Shown here: positions 33,813 to 42,484 of the stretch, in pieces
Numbering within the stretch: position 1 is the stretch's first letter
Layout: each line of letters opens with the position of its first letter
From: Bacillota bacterium
GTDB lineage: Bacteria > Bacillota > Clostridia > Tissierellales > Gottschalkiaceae
DNA: 64,000 nucleotides
Direction of reading: 5' to 3'
NCBI GenBank assembly: GCA_023420895.1
Contig: JAEZUY010000007.1
Span: 1-64,000 of the forward strand
Made by a program: the position numbers and the translations under genes
The notes under the pieces: generated by a model
The model's input: only the letters and a program-made list of their open reading frames with translations
Databases searched by the model: none
Told to the model about the DNA's origin: nothing

Positions 33813-34073
33813 ATGTTTAGTTTAATAGCATGGCTTATACTTGGAGCGCTTGCCGGATGGATTGCAAGTAAAATAACTGGCGACGATCCTAGAATGGGAG
33901 CTGGAATGAATATAATAGTAGGTATAATCGGAGCTTTCATAGGGGGCGTAATAGCAAGAAATGTTTTTAATATGCCAGGAGCATCAGGACTTAATATATA
34001 CAGTATAATAATTTCCATAATAGGTGCGGTAATCCTTCTATTAATAGTAGGACTGTTCAGAGGAAAAAAATAG
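33813..34073 (+). CDS. GlsB/YeaQ/YmgE-family small stress membrane protein
   Basis: An 86-residue protein with three helices and the family pattern LGALAGWIASKITG, GIIGAFIGG and a Lys-rich end. Members are general-stress-induced membrane proteins of unclear mechanism. GGGTAT at 33771-33776, resembling a SigB-type -10, lies about 40 bases upstream, in the sequence TTGGGTATCTATA that also occurs before the gene at 39229. ATG behind AAGGAGGG. Confidence 0.88.
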   Translation: MFSLIAWLILGALAGWIASKITGDDPRMGAGMNIIVGIIGAFIGGVIARNVFNMPGASGLNIYSIIISIIGAVILLLIVGLFRGKK

Positions 34074-34104
34074 TGTAGATAATATATACTGATGAATAGG
34101 TTTG

Positions 34105-34133
34105 AAAAATCGGTGAGTTTCACCGGTTTTTTT
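34105..34133 (+). terminator. Terminator after the GlsB-like gene
   Basis: CGGTGA, GTT loop, TCACCG with T-run. Confidence 0.8.
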
Positions 34134-34138
34134 ATGCA

Positions 34139-34168
34139 TAAAAAAAGAGAGAACTTAAGTTCTCTCTT
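34139..34168 (-). terminator. Terminator of the CBS-domain gene
   Basis: On the minus strand AAGAGAGAACTTAAGTTCTC is followed by a T-run. Confidence 0.8.
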
Positions 34169-34175
34169 CAATATA

Positions 34176-34625
34176 TTATACTAAAGTCTGAATAACATCC
34201 GATCTGCTTACTATTCCCACCAGCTTATCTCCATCAACTACAGGAACACGGTTTACATTGTTGTCCATCATTATTTTAGAAATATCTCTTATATCAGCTG
34301 ATTCGTTAACAGTATATAATTTAGAAGTCATTATTTCTCCCGCTGTCATTGCAGAAAGTTTTTTAACATCTTCCTGATATCTTTCGAAATCTTTAAGTGA
34401 TGCCAGCCCTCCGAAAACAGGTGCGAAACTAATTGGAGCACTAGGAGTCACTTCTTTATGGAGAAGGTCTCCTTCAGTAACTATTCCAACAAGTTTTCCT
34501 GACGCTTCTACTACTGGCACACCTGATATTTTATTTTTTGTAAGAACTTCTGCAAGCTCTTTTATCGTAGTATCTGGAGAAACTGTTATAACAGCAGTTT
34601 CCATAACATCTCTTGCTATTGTCAT
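34176..34625 (-). CDS. CBS-domain pair protein
   Basis: A 149-residue protein made of two CBS domains: VSPDTTIKELAEVLTKNKISG with GIVTEGDLL, and the second with IMMDNNVNRVPVV and GIVSRSDVIQ. Such free-standing pairs bind adenine nucleotides or c-di-AMP and act as sensors. A monocistronic unit next to a ClC channel gene on the other strand; a functional link is not shown. Confidence 0.9.
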   Translation of the reverse strand: MTIARDVMETAVITVSPDTTIKELAEVLTKNKISGVPVVEASGKLVGIVTEGDLLHKEVTPSAPISFAPVFGGLASLKDFERYQEDVKKLSAMTAGEIMTSKLYTVNESADIRDISKIMMDNNVNRVPVVDGDKLVGIVSRSDVIQTLV

Positions 34626-34814
34626 TTCTATACATCTCCTTAAATATTATATATTCTATATCTATAATTACCCATTCAAAAAAATAACTAACATTTTATT
34701 ATAATAATTTCTTGTTTCTTTAAAACATTCCTGAAGTGTCAAAATCTGATAGCTGTCGATGTTAGAGATTTAAAGTGTTATAATAGATTTATATAGCTAT
34801 TTTATACAGAGGGG

Positions 34815-36377
34815 GTGCTAATTATCAATAAGACAATGTCTTTAAAAGAATTCTTCAATATAAATAAGCTGAAGAGCAGACTCGTAATAGATGGAATTAT
34901 TATAGGTATAATAGGAGGAACGCTTTCCGTTCTATATAGACTGATGCTTTCTTATCTTGGCGATATCAGATTCAGTCTTTACCATGATGAAAAAAATATA
35001 TTTATACTTATTGGAGTGCTTATAATTTCGAGTTTTGTAATATACAGGCTTGTCAAATGGGAACCGCTGAGTTCGGGAAGCGGAATTCCTCAAATTCAGG
35101 GGGAACTGATAGATGAACTTGATATGAATGAAAATAAAGTTCTAGCTTCAAAATATATTGGAGGAGGACTTGCAAATCTAGTAGGTCTCTCACTGGGAAG
35201 AGAAGGTCCTTCTATCCAGATTGGAGCTGCAGGAGCTAAATTTCTTGCAAAGATACTTAAAAGAGACAGTAACGAGCAGAAGTATATGATAACGGCAGGG
35301 GCGAGTGCAGGACTGGCAGCCGCATTCAATGCGCCTATATCAGGAACGCTTTTTGCACTTGAAGAGATGCATAAGAATTTCTCCACACTAGTTCTGCTGC
35401 CGTGTATAATAGCTTCAGTTATAGCCGATTTTATTTCTAAAAATATGTTCGGACTTGAACCTGCATTTTCATTTAAAACTGTCGGCCTTATACCGCTTGA
35501 AAAATATCATACAGTTATCATGCTGGGAATATTTTCAGGACTGATTGGAGTTCTTTTTAATAAAGTTATTCTGGGATTTCAGAGCATATATTCAAGAGTT
35601 GCAATGCCGCCATTTGCAAAGATGCTTGTAGTTATGCTTATAGCTGCAGCTGTAGGATTTTCTTATTATGATCTTTTAGGCGGAGGACACGACCTTCTTG
35701 AAATGATTGCTGTTGAAATGATTCCTTTTAAAATGATACTTATATATCTCATTGGAAAACTTCTGTTTACAGGAATATCTTACGGAAGCGGCGCACAGGG
35801 AGGCATATTTCTTCCAGTTCTAGTTCTTGGAGGACTGAGCGGAGCATGCGCTTTCAGCATAATAGGAAATTTTGTATCAATATCTGATATATATTATACA
35901 AATTTTATAATACTGGGTATGGCTGCCGTTCTGACAGCAGTTGCAAGATCTCCTATAATATCGATACTTCTAGTTTCAGAAATGACAGGAAGCTTCCATT
36001 ATATACTTGGACTCTGTTTAGTTTCAATAATTGCTTATCTTACAGCAGAATTTTTAAGAGAGAAACCGATTTACCACTCTCTTCTTGAAAGGATATTGAG
36101 CAAAAACAGAAAGGAAATTTCTGAAGATGTTATAAGATACAGTGAAAAAGTGCTTTTAGAGTACAGAATACCTGTATCGGGAATGCTTGTTAACAGAAAA
36201 CTTATGGATATAATATGGCCTTGTGAACTTCTTATAGTCGCTATAGAAAGAAACGGGAGACAATTCATACCTATAGGAAGTGATGAGCTGAAGGCAGGGG
36301 ATCTTATCACCGTTTTCAGTTCTAATAAGAACACTGCAAAACTGGATGATTTCTTTAAATTCTCTGAAGAAAGATGA
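34815..36377 (+). CDS. ClC-family chloride channel/antiporter with C-terminal RCK (TrkA-C) domain
   Basis: A membrane protein of up to 520 residues. The anion-filter motifs are GSGIPQIQG, GREGPSIQIGA (gating Glu) and GSGAQGGIFLPVL, as in H+/Cl- exchangers. The Ser in GSGIP argues against the fluoride-specific branch. The last 75 residues form an RCK-C regulatory domain (LLIVAIERNGRQFIP and AGDLITVFSS). The start is uncertain: GTG at 34815 sits within the GGGGGTG run and ATG at 34836 is 18 bases beyond it. Confidence 0.9.
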   Translation: MLIINKTMSLKEFFNINKLKSRLVIDGIIIGIIGGTLSVLYRLMLSYLGDIRFSLYHDEKNIFILIGVLIISSFVIYRLVKWEPLSSGSGIPQIQGELIDELDMNENKVLASKYIGGGLANLVGLSLGREGPSIQIGAAGAKFLAKILKRDSNEQKYMITAGASAGLAAAFNAPISGTLFALEEMHKNFSTLVLLPCIIASVIADFISKNMFGLEPAFSFKTVGLIPLEKYHTVIMLGIFSGLIGVLFNKVILGFQSIYSRVAMPPFAKMLVVMLIAAAVGFSYYDLLGGGHDLLEMIAVEMIPFKMILIYLIGKLLFTGISYGSGAQGGIFLPVLVLGGLSGACAFSIIGNFVSISDIYYTNFIILGMAAVLTAVARSPIISILLVSEMTGSFHYILGLCLVSIIAYLTAEFLREKPIYHSLLERILSKNRKEISEDVIRYSEKVLLEYRIPVSGMLVNRKLMDIIWPCELLIVAIERNGRQFIPIGSDELKAGDLITVFSSNKNTAKLDDFFKFSEER

Positions 36378-36400
36378 CAGAAGCTGATAATATAACTGAA

Positions 36401-36447
36401 AGGGGTGAGCTTGCCGGTCTGAAAATTCAAATCGGCATAAAATTTTG
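36401..36447 (+). promoter_or_regulatory. Shine-Dalgarno / hairpin / start arrangement of the YkvI-like gene
   Basis: AGGGGTGAG at 36401-36409 lies 35 bases before the TTG at 36445. TGCCGGT (36412-36418) pairs with ATCGGCA (36431-36437), with further inner pairing, leaving TAAAATT before TTG. No other Shine-Dalgarno is near the start and the frame is closed by TGA at 36406. Confidence 0.6.
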
Positions 36448-37536
36448 AAAGATAAAAAATTTATAGGAGTAGTCGGAATATTTTCATCATACGTAGGAGC
36501 TGTAATTGGAGCAGGATACGCATCAGGACAGGAAATACTTCAGTTCTTCAACGCATTTGGAGACAAAGGAAAGTATTCAATAGTAATCGCCGCTCTTTTT
36601 TTCATAATATTCGGCTATCTTCCTATGATTCTAGCATATAAAGCGAGAGTTATGGATTTTGAAAAGCTGATAACGCCATTCGGAATAAAAGCGCCCAAGT
36701 ATTTTTCTGATTTTCTAATAACGATTACTCAGTTTGGGACGCTGATAATAATGGTCGCAGCTGCAGGCTCTATGTTTAATGAAATGTATGGAATACCTTA
36801 CTGGTCCGGGAGTCTGATAGTATCGATACTTCTAGTAATAGTTCTGTTCTCGGGACTTGACGGGATAGTCAGAGTTCTCTCAGGACTCGTTCCTATTATG
36901 GTAATAATCGCTTTCATAGTGGGAGTATATGGAAGTGTAACTGAAATTCCAACTGACAATACTGTTCTAGATGTAAATAAGAGTCCTCTGATAAAACAGT
37001 GGTATTTTTCAGGGATACTCTATGTTGCCTATAATTTCTCGATAGCGCTGGGAATCTCAGTGCCAATGGGATTCAGAGCGAAAAGCGGGAAAACTATTGC
37101 GGCGGCATCGATAATATCAGGACTTGCAATAGGAATATGCGCATTCGTAGTTTATAATGCTATGGAGAACAATATATATTATGTAGGAGCGATGGATCTT
37201 CCGATGGTTGCAATTGCAGAATATATAAGTCCGGCGCTTAAAATAGTGTATTCAGGAATACTGTTCATAGGACTTTATTCTACAGCAATATCCTGTTATT
37301 ACGGATTTTATTCCAGAGCGTATAAGTTTAAAGTATTTAAGAGATTCGGAGAGAAGACGCTTGCAATTTTCATAATGGCGGCGGCTTTAGTTCTAAGCCA
37401 GCTTGGATTCTCTCAGCTTATATCGTATATATATCCCGCGCTTGGATACGGAAGCATAATAATAATGGTGCTTCTTTTAGTTACAATATATGAATATATA
37501 AAAAAGAAAAATCTGGCAGATACAGACGGGAGGTAG
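36445..37536 (+). CDS. YkvI-family integral membrane protein
   Basis: A 363-residue protein with about ten helices, of the LeuT-like uncharacterised YkvI family: SSYVGAVIGAGYASGQEILQ at the start resembles the unwound first helix of LeuT-fold transporters. No substrate is established. The start is TTG without an adjacent Shine-Dalgarno. It precedes a uracil permease by three bases, so the two are co-transcribed. Confidence 0.8.
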   Translation: MKDKKFIGVVGIFSSYVGAVIGAGYASGQEILQFFNAFGDKGKYSIVIAALFFIIFGYLPMILAYKARVMDFEKLITPFGIKAPKYFSDFLITITQFGTLIIMVAAAGSMFNEMYGIPYWSGSLIVSILLVIVLFSGLDGIVRVLSGLVPIMVIIAFIVGVYGSVTEIPTDNTVLDVNKSPLIKQWYFSGILYVAYNFSIALGISVPMGFRAKSGKTIAAASIISGLAIGICAFVVYNAMENNIYYVGAMDLPMVAIAEYISPALKIVYSGILFIGLYSTAISCYYGFYSRAYKFKVFKRFGEKTLAIFIMAAALVLSQLGFSQLISYIYPALGYGSIIIMVLLLVTIYEYIKKKNLADTDGR

Positions 37537-37539
37537 AAA

Positions 37540-38802
37540 TTGTCTAATAAAAGAATTATTCAGGTTGAAGAGAAAGTTCCTAAAAAAATGCTGATTCCGC
37601 TAAGTCTTCAGCATACATTTGCGATGTTCGGAGCATCTGTTCTGGTGCCTATCGTTTTCGGAATAGATCCTGGAATAGTGCTTCTGATGAACGGGATAGG
37701 AACACTTCTTTTTATATTAATAACAAAAAAGAAATCGCCTGCGTACCTCGGCTCGAGTTTTGCTTTTCTTGCGCCGACTACACTGATAATATCGACGCAG
37801 GGATTCGAATATGCATCCGGAGCATTCGTAGTTACAGGACTTTTAGGATGCCTTATAGCATTTGCTATAGGAAGATTCGGAATTAAATGGATAGATGTAG
37901 TTCTTCCGCCGGCAGCTATGGGATCTGTAGTATCGCTTATAGGTTTTGAGCTTGCAGGAGTGACAGTTGCAGGAGGCAAGATAGGAGCTGCAATAATGGT
38001 CGACGATCCAAAGCCGGAAAGCCTTATAGTGTTTTTAATAACTCTTTCTATGGCGATTCTGGGATCAGTTCTGTTCAAAAAATTCCTTTCTACAATACCT
38101 ATACTTATAGCTATTGTTACAGGATATATAGCAGCCGTATTTTTTGGAATGGTGGATTTCAGTCCAGTAATGGAAGCAAGTCTTTTTACACTTCCTAATT
38201 TTCATCTTCCGAAATTCAGCCTTCAGGCTATAGGAACTATGCTTCCGGTGCTTCTAGTTATAACTTCTGAACATATAAGCCATCAGGTTGTAACAAGCAA
38301 TGTGATTGGAAGAAATCTGCTTCAGGATCCGGGACTTCACAGAAGTATATTTGCAGACAATTTTTCCACTATGATTTCCGGTCTTATAGGAGGAGTTCCT
38401 ACGACTACTTACGGAGAGAATATAGGAGTTATGGCAGTGACCAAGATATACAGTGTGTACGTAATAGCGGGAGCAGCTGTCATATCAATATGTATGGCTT
38501 TTATAGGTCCGTTAGCCGCTCTTATACAGACTATACCGGGAGATGTAATAGGAGGAGTTGCTTTTCTTCTTTACGGTATGATAGGAGCTTCAGGGATAAG
38601 ACTTCTAGTGGATCAGAAAGTGGATTACAGCAAATCTAAAAATCTTATACTTACTTCGGTAATATTCGTTACAGGACTCAGCGGACTTACAGTTAATTTC
38701 TTGGGAATAGAACTGAAAGGAATGGTGCTTGCATCAGTAGTCGCGGTAGTTCTGAGCCTTATGTTCCATTTATTCGAGAAATTCGATTTAATGAATGAGT
38801 AG
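37540..38802 (+). CDS. uraA: Uracil permease (NCS2 family)
   Basis: A 420-residue nucleobase transporter with about 14 helices. LQHTFAMFGASVLVP, AYLGSSFAFLAPTT, SEHISHQVVTSN and TTTYGENIGVMAVTK are near-copies of uracil-proton symporter motifs, including the substrate Glu residues. TTG start behind GGGAGGT. Confidence 0.92.
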   Translation: MSNKRIIQVEEKVPKKMLIPLSLQHTFAMFGASVLVPIVFGIDPGIVLLMNGIGTLLFILITKKKSPAYLGSSFAFLAPTTLIISTQGFEYASGAFVVTGLLGCLIAFAIGRFGIKWIDVVLPPAAMGSVVSLIGFELAGVTVAGGKIGAAIMVDDPKPESLIVFLITLSMAILGSVLFKKFLSTIPILIAIVTGYIAAVFFGMVDFSPVMEASLFTLPNFHLPKFSLQAIGTMLPVLLVITSEHISHQVVTSNVIGRNLLQDPGLHRSIFADNFSTMISGLIGGVPTTTYGENIGVMAVTKIYSVYVIAGAAVISICMAFIGPLAALIQTIPGDVIGGVAFLLYGMIGASGIRLLVDQKVDYSKSKNLILTSVIFVTGLSGLTVNFLGIELKGMVLASVVAVVLSLMFHLFEKFDLMNE

Positions 38803-38839
38803 AAATTTATATGAGAAGAAATCTTTTAATAAAAAGATG

Positions 38840-38868
38840 AAAATCCGGCAGTAATGCCGGATTTTTTA
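38840..38868. terminator. Terminator after uraA
   Basis: AAAATCCGGCA, GTAA loop, TGCCGGATTTTTT; it also faces the convergent small gene. Confidence 0.87.
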
Positions 38869-38871
38869 TTT

Positions 38872-39105
38872 TTAATGAGGATCTGTAACTTTAAGGTAGC
38901 ATATATAAAGATCTTTCAGTTCTTTCAAAACCATTTCAGTGTCTGGAACTATAAGTCTTGAATCCATGTAATTAATTATGACTTCTCTGTCGTCTTCAGC
39001 AGGGAATTCATCGTCAGCTATTATAGCACGGGCTAAATCGCCTTTTACAGTATCCATATTTTTTATTTCAGACGTTTTCAGCCATTCTTTAAATTTATTT
39101 TCCAT
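38872..39105 (-). CDS. Small protein, possibly YozE-like
   Basis: A 77-residue acidic, helical protein. FKEWLK, DLARAIIADDEFPAEDD and VIINYMDSR resemble the YozE_SAM_like pattern, a small Bacillota family of unknown role. ATG behind GAAGGAGG; convergent with uraA. Confidence 0.6.
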   Translation of the reverse strand: MENKFKEWLKTSEIKNMDTVKGDLARAIIADDEFPAEDDREVIINYMDSRLIVPDTEMVLKELKDLYICYLKVTDPH

Positions 39106-39228
39106 TAAGAAAAACCTCCTTCAGTTTTCATATATACATATATCTTAATATAAGGATTGAAAAAAAGTCAATTTGTGTGTGAAATAGTCAATATTTTTGG
39201 GTATCTATATAGGAGGAAGGTGATTGAA

Positions 39229-39792
39229 TTGAATACTGTGACTAATCTTACGGAATTATCTACATATTTAATAAAAAGATATGTGGAAGAAGTTGAAGTT
39301 GCTGTGGATATTACTCTCGGCAATGGATATGACACTGAAAAAATAATCGAATTTGTAGAGAGAAAAGTCTATGCTTTTGATATACAGAAAGACGCTGTAG
39401 ATTATTCGAAAAAGAGACTCAAAAGAGATCTTTCTTCAGAAAATTATGAAAAAATAGAGTTTATCAATGAAACTCATGAAAATATAGATAAATACTGCAA
39501 TAAAGCTCAGCTTATAATAGGGAATTTAGGTTATCTTCCCAATTTCGACCATGAAATAAAAACTCTGCCTTATACGACTCTGGTATGTCTTGAGAAATCA
39601 TTAGAAATACTTGACTACAGAGGAATTTTAGCAGTAGTGAGCTATCTTGGTTACGACAGAGGAAAAGAACATGAAACTCTTGAGGCCTTCTTCAAGAGTT
39701 TAGATTCTAAGAATTATAAAGTTATAAGTATAAATCCTCTGAATCAGGCTGAGATGTCGCCAAAACTTTTTATATGTCAGAAACTTATTTAA
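39229..39792 (+). CDS. mnmM: tRNA U34 SAM-dependent methyltransferase (MnmM/YtqB-type)
   Basis: A 187-residue Rossmann methyltransferase. AVDITLGNGYDTEKI is the YtqB SAM motif, followed by VYAFDIQKDAV and IIGNLGYLPNFD, the family's catalytic NLGYLPG-like loop. MnmM methylates 5-aminomethyl-2-thiouridine at tRNA position 34. TTG at 39229 follows AGGAGGAAGGTGA; the frame extends upstream without a better start. TTGGGTATCTATA lies about 30 bases before the start. Confidence 0.82.
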   Translation: MNTVTNLTELSTYLIKRYVEEVEVAVDITLGNGYDTEKIIEFVERKVYAFDIQKDAVDYSKKRLKRDLSSENYEKIEFINETHENIDKYCNKAQLIIGNLGYLPNFDHEIKTLPYTTLVCLEKSLEILDYRGILAVVSYLGYDRGKEHETLEAFFKSLDSKNYKVISINPLNQAEMSPKLFICQKLI

Positions 39793-39828
39793 TATAAATT
39801 TCAAGTAAAATAGGAATGGGGGATAGGT

Positions 39829-40194
39829 TTGAATTTTGAAGGATTGATAATAGGACTTGCAACTTTCCTCATAATAGGGATATTTCATCCTGTAGTTATA
39901 AAAGGAGAGTATCATTTTGGAAAAAGAATATGGGGAATATTTTTCGCTATGGGAATACTGTTCCTCGGATTGTCAGTATTCACAGAAAATATAGTTTACA
40001 GTTCGCTTTTAGGAGTAACTGCTTTCTGTTCTTTCTGGACGATAAAAGAATTATACGAACAGGAAGAGAGAGTTATGAAAGGATGGTATCCTAGAAATCC
40101 TAAGAGAGACTATACAGAAGCTGAAAGAAGATTCAATCTGAAATATGGAGAAAAAACTCAGCAAGTTGTAAATTTTGAATATGGAGATGATTAA
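39829..40194 (+). CDS. DUF4491-like small membrane protein
   Basis: A 121-residue protein with three to four helices; IGLATFLIIGIFHPVVIKGEY and FWTIKELYEQEERVMKGWYP are the conserved core, the latter a cytoplasmic tail. Function unknown. It ends directly against the nitroreductase start (TAAATG). Confidence 0.82.
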   Translation: MNFEGLIIGLATFLIIGIFHPVVIKGEYHFGKRIWGIFFAMGILFLGLSVFTENIVYSSLLGVTAFCSFWTIKELYEQEERVMKGWYPRNPKRDYTEAERRFNLKYGEKTQQVVNFEYGDD

Positions 40195-40710
40195 ATGAAA
40201 TTTTTAGAACTGGCAAAAGAAAGATATTCAGTAAGAAAATTCGACAGCAGAGAAATAGAAAAAGAGAAGTTGGATGTGATTCTTGAAGCTGCAAGAGTTG
40301 CTCCTACAGCTACTAATGCACAGCCGCAGAAGATATACATTGTAGAGTCTGAAGAAGGAATGAAGAAACTGAGCGAATGCACTCCTTACTGTTTTAATGC
40401 AAAAACTGCTATAATCGTATGCTACGATAATGAAGAATCATGGAAAAGAAGCAAGTTTGACGGTGAAGACAGCGGAGTTATAGATTCTGCAATAATAGGA
40501 ACTCATATAATGCTTCAGGCGGCAGAATTAGGTCTTGGAACTACATGGGTAGGATTTTTCAATCCGGAAAAAGTGAGTGAAAACTTTAACTTGCCGGACA
40601 ATATAATCCCTAAAGCGATTTTCCCGATAGGATATCCGGCGGAAGACTGTGAGCCCAGTGAAAAGCACTTTAAGAGAAAAGAACTTTCAGAAACAGTTAA
40701 ATATATTTAA
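40195..40710 (+). CDS. Nitroreductase-family FMN flavoprotein
   Basis: A 171-residue protein. KERYSVRKFDSREI holds the FMN-phosphate-binding Arg residues, with AARVAPTATNAQP and AELGLGTTWVGFF also conserved. It is a short nitroreductase; the electron acceptor is unknown. It abuts the DUF4491 gene and ends at a strong terminator. Confidence 0.92.
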   Translation: MKFLELAKERYSVRKFDSREIEKEKLDVILEAARVAPTATNAQPQKIYIVESEEGMKKLSECTPYCFNAKTAIIVCYDNEESWKRSKFDGEDSGVIDSAIIGTHIMLQAAELGLGTTWVGFFNPEKVSENFNLPDNIIPKAIFPIGYPAEDCEPSEKHFKRKELSETVKYI

Positions 40711-40715
40711 ATTAG

Positions 40716-40752
40716 AAGCGGTTCCGTTAAAAAAAGCGGAACCCTTTTTTTA
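40716..40752 (+). terminator. Terminator after the nitroreductase
   Basis: GGTTCCG, A-rich loop, CGGAACC, then CTTTTTTT. Confidence 0.86.
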
Positions 40753-40843
40753 TTTTATCTTATAATGGATTTAAAAATCTGTTATAATGACTTTAATCGG
40801 CAAAGAAAATAATTTTACATATAAATTGTGAGGAGGGGACAAT

Positions 40844-41602
40844 TTGAAAAAACTTCTAAAAAACATACTTCCTATAATTTTAGCCGTAGTAGTTGTAGGA
40901 GCCAGTACAATGATAGTGAACAGCTTTATAGAAAGTTCAAAAGATAAGGCTAGAAAAGAAGCTGAAAAAATTGAACAGGAAAAGAAAGAATCAGAAAAGA
41001 AAGATGATAAAAAGAAAAAAGATGATAAAAAAGATAAAAAAGACAAGAAGAAAAAGGAAGAGATTCCTAATCTTTTAGGACTGAGTCTGGAAGAAGCTAA
41101 AAAAGAAATAAAAAAATACGACTGCAAGCTTGGAAAAGTTACTTATGATGTAAGCAGCGCGCCATACGGCACTGTAATAGATCAGGATCCTGATATCGAC
41201 GATAAGAGAGTATCGAGCAAGGAACTGGTAATTGATATAGTTCTAAGCAACGGAACAGGCGGACAGTCTGCAGCTCCGGCTCCAGTACAGCAGAAACCTC
41301 AGGAAGAAGAAAAAGAAGAGGAAAAAGATGAAGATAAATCTGAAAAGGATTCCGATGAATCTCAAAAACAGAACCAGGAAGACTATCAGAATCAGAACGG
41401 ACAGGACTATAATAATACGGAACCTTCACAGAATCAGGACTATCAGCAGAATCAAGGCGGACAGCAGAATCAGGTATATCAGCAGGAGACACCTCAGGTT
41501 CAGCAGCAAACGCCTCAAAATCAGCAGAATATGATACAGGCGCCTCAGAGTTCACAGAGTTCAGAAAATGAATCATCTGGAGCTCAGGGAACGGCAGAAT
41601 AA
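40844..41602 (+). CDS. Membrane-anchored single-PASTA-domain protein with Gln/Asn-rich tail
   Basis: A 252-residue protein: N-terminal helix (about 8-25), a very Lys/Asp/Glu-rich linker (30-68), one PASTA domain (about 69-140; IPNLLGLSLEEAKKEI, VIDQDPDIDD), then an acidic and Gln/Asn/Pro-rich low-complexity tail. PASTA domains bind peptidoglycan stem or beta-lactam-like ligands. No kinase or transpeptidase domain is attached, so it is a wall-binding sensor or adaptor at most. TTG behind GAGGAGGGG; monocistronic. Confidence 0.82.
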   Translation: MKKLLKNILPIILAVVVVGASTMIVNSFIESSKDKARKEAEKIEQEKKESEKKDDKKKKDDKKDKKDKKKKEEIPNLLGLSLEEAKKEIKKYDCKLGKVTYDVSSAPYGTVIDQDPDIDDKRVSSKELVIDIVLSNGTGGQSAAPAPVQQKPQEEEKEEEKDEDKSEKDSDESQKQNQEDYQNQNGQDYNNTEPSQNQDYQQNQGGQQNQVYQQETPQVQQQTPQNQQNMIQAPQSSQSSENESSGAQGTAE

Positions 41603-41606
41603 TATA

Positions 41607-41639
41607 AAACTTCCTATGAATATTCATAGGAAGTTTTTT
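41607..41639. terminator. Terminator after the PASTA protein
   Basis: AAACTTCCTATGAAT and ATTCATAGGAAGTTT with U-tract, between two convergent genes. Confidence 0.88.
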
Positions 41640-41993
41640 CTATTTTATCTCTTTTATATCGAATTTAATTCTTTCATTTTTAACACTTGCAGAAAGCTTA
41701 TATTTTCTTCCGGATTTAAAGAAAAAAGATGCTGACACTGAACCAGTATGGACTCTGTCTCTTTTAAGCGATGCATCAAAATACTTAAAGACTACAGTTC
41801 TTTTTCCGCATTCAAATTTATAAAGAGGTTTTCTTGATTTTATAGCTTTAAGATAGTTCACTATTCCTTTATCAGCCATGACAGGCTTTTTTCCGTCAAT
41901 ACTGAGTATAACAACTTTGTCGTCCGGATATATGAACGCAGTTCTCGAATCGGGAAGACTGTGGATGCTTTCTGATTTATTTTTTTTAAACAA
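41640..41993 (-). CDS. Hypothetical basic protein
   Basis: A 117-residue Lys-rich protein without membrane helices, starting at TTG behind AAAAAGGTG. It has alternating hydrophobic and charged strands (KVVILSIDGKKPVMADK, RTVVFKYFDASLKRDR, FFFKSGRKYKLSASVK), suggesting a small beta-rich fold. The region around DKGIVNYLKAIKSRKP may resemble a LytTR-type element, but I cannot support that. Confidence 0.6.
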   Translation of the reverse strand: MFKKNKSESIHSLPDSRTAFIYPDDKVVILSIDGKKPVMADKGIVNYLKAIKSRKPLYKFECGKRTVVFKYFDASLKRDRVHTGSVSASFFFKSGRKYKLSASVKNERIKFDIKEIK

Positions 41994-42142
41994 ATAATCA
42001 CACCTTTTTGAAAAGATTAATTACATTATAACAGAAATAAGTGAAAATATCTTTCATTACTGAAAGAATTTAAATGTTAAAAGAGGGTATAATTGTTATA
42101 CATTATGTGTTTTGAAAAGTATTTTAGAAGGGACAGATAGAA

Positions 42143-42436
42143 GTGAATATATACGATATTCCTGATTATGATAAGAGAGAAGAATATACAGAAGTTTTAA
42201 AAGAATTCGATTCCGGAAAGATAGAGAGAATAATTTCTGAAGGACAGACGACTGACTGGATGATTCAGGATGAAAATGAGTATGTGATTCTGATAAAAGG
42301 AGAAGCCGAGATAGAATATGAGAACAGAAAACTCAGGCTGAAAGAAGGAGATACTGTGTTTATACCGGAGGGAGAAAAGCACAGAGTCAGCTATACCAGC
42401 AGCGGATGTCTCTGGATATGCATTTTTTTCAGTTAG
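42143..42436 (+). CDS. Cupin-domain protein
   Basis: A 97-residue single cupin barrel: YVILIKGEAEIEYENR, LKEGDTVFIPEGEKHRV and a final CLWICIFF strand. The first metal motif lacks His (YVILIKGEAEIEYE), while the second keeps one His, so metal binding is doubtful. Role unknown. GTG start behind AAGGGA. Confidence 0.85.
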   Translation: MNIYDIPDYDKREEYTEVLKEFDSGKIERIISEGQTTDWMIQDENEYVILIKGEAEIEYENRKLRLKEGDTVFIPEGEKHRVSYTSSGCLWICIFFS

Positions 42437-42484
42437 AGCTTTCACAGCGAATTTGAGATATGAAAATAAGGAGGGTGATATATC

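Noticed and set aside
36411..36422. Three-codon leader peptide (TTG CCG GTC TGA) before the YkvI-like gene
   Set aside because: It could use the Shine-Dalgarno, but the spacing is short and there is no conserved content; the hairpin explanation covers it.
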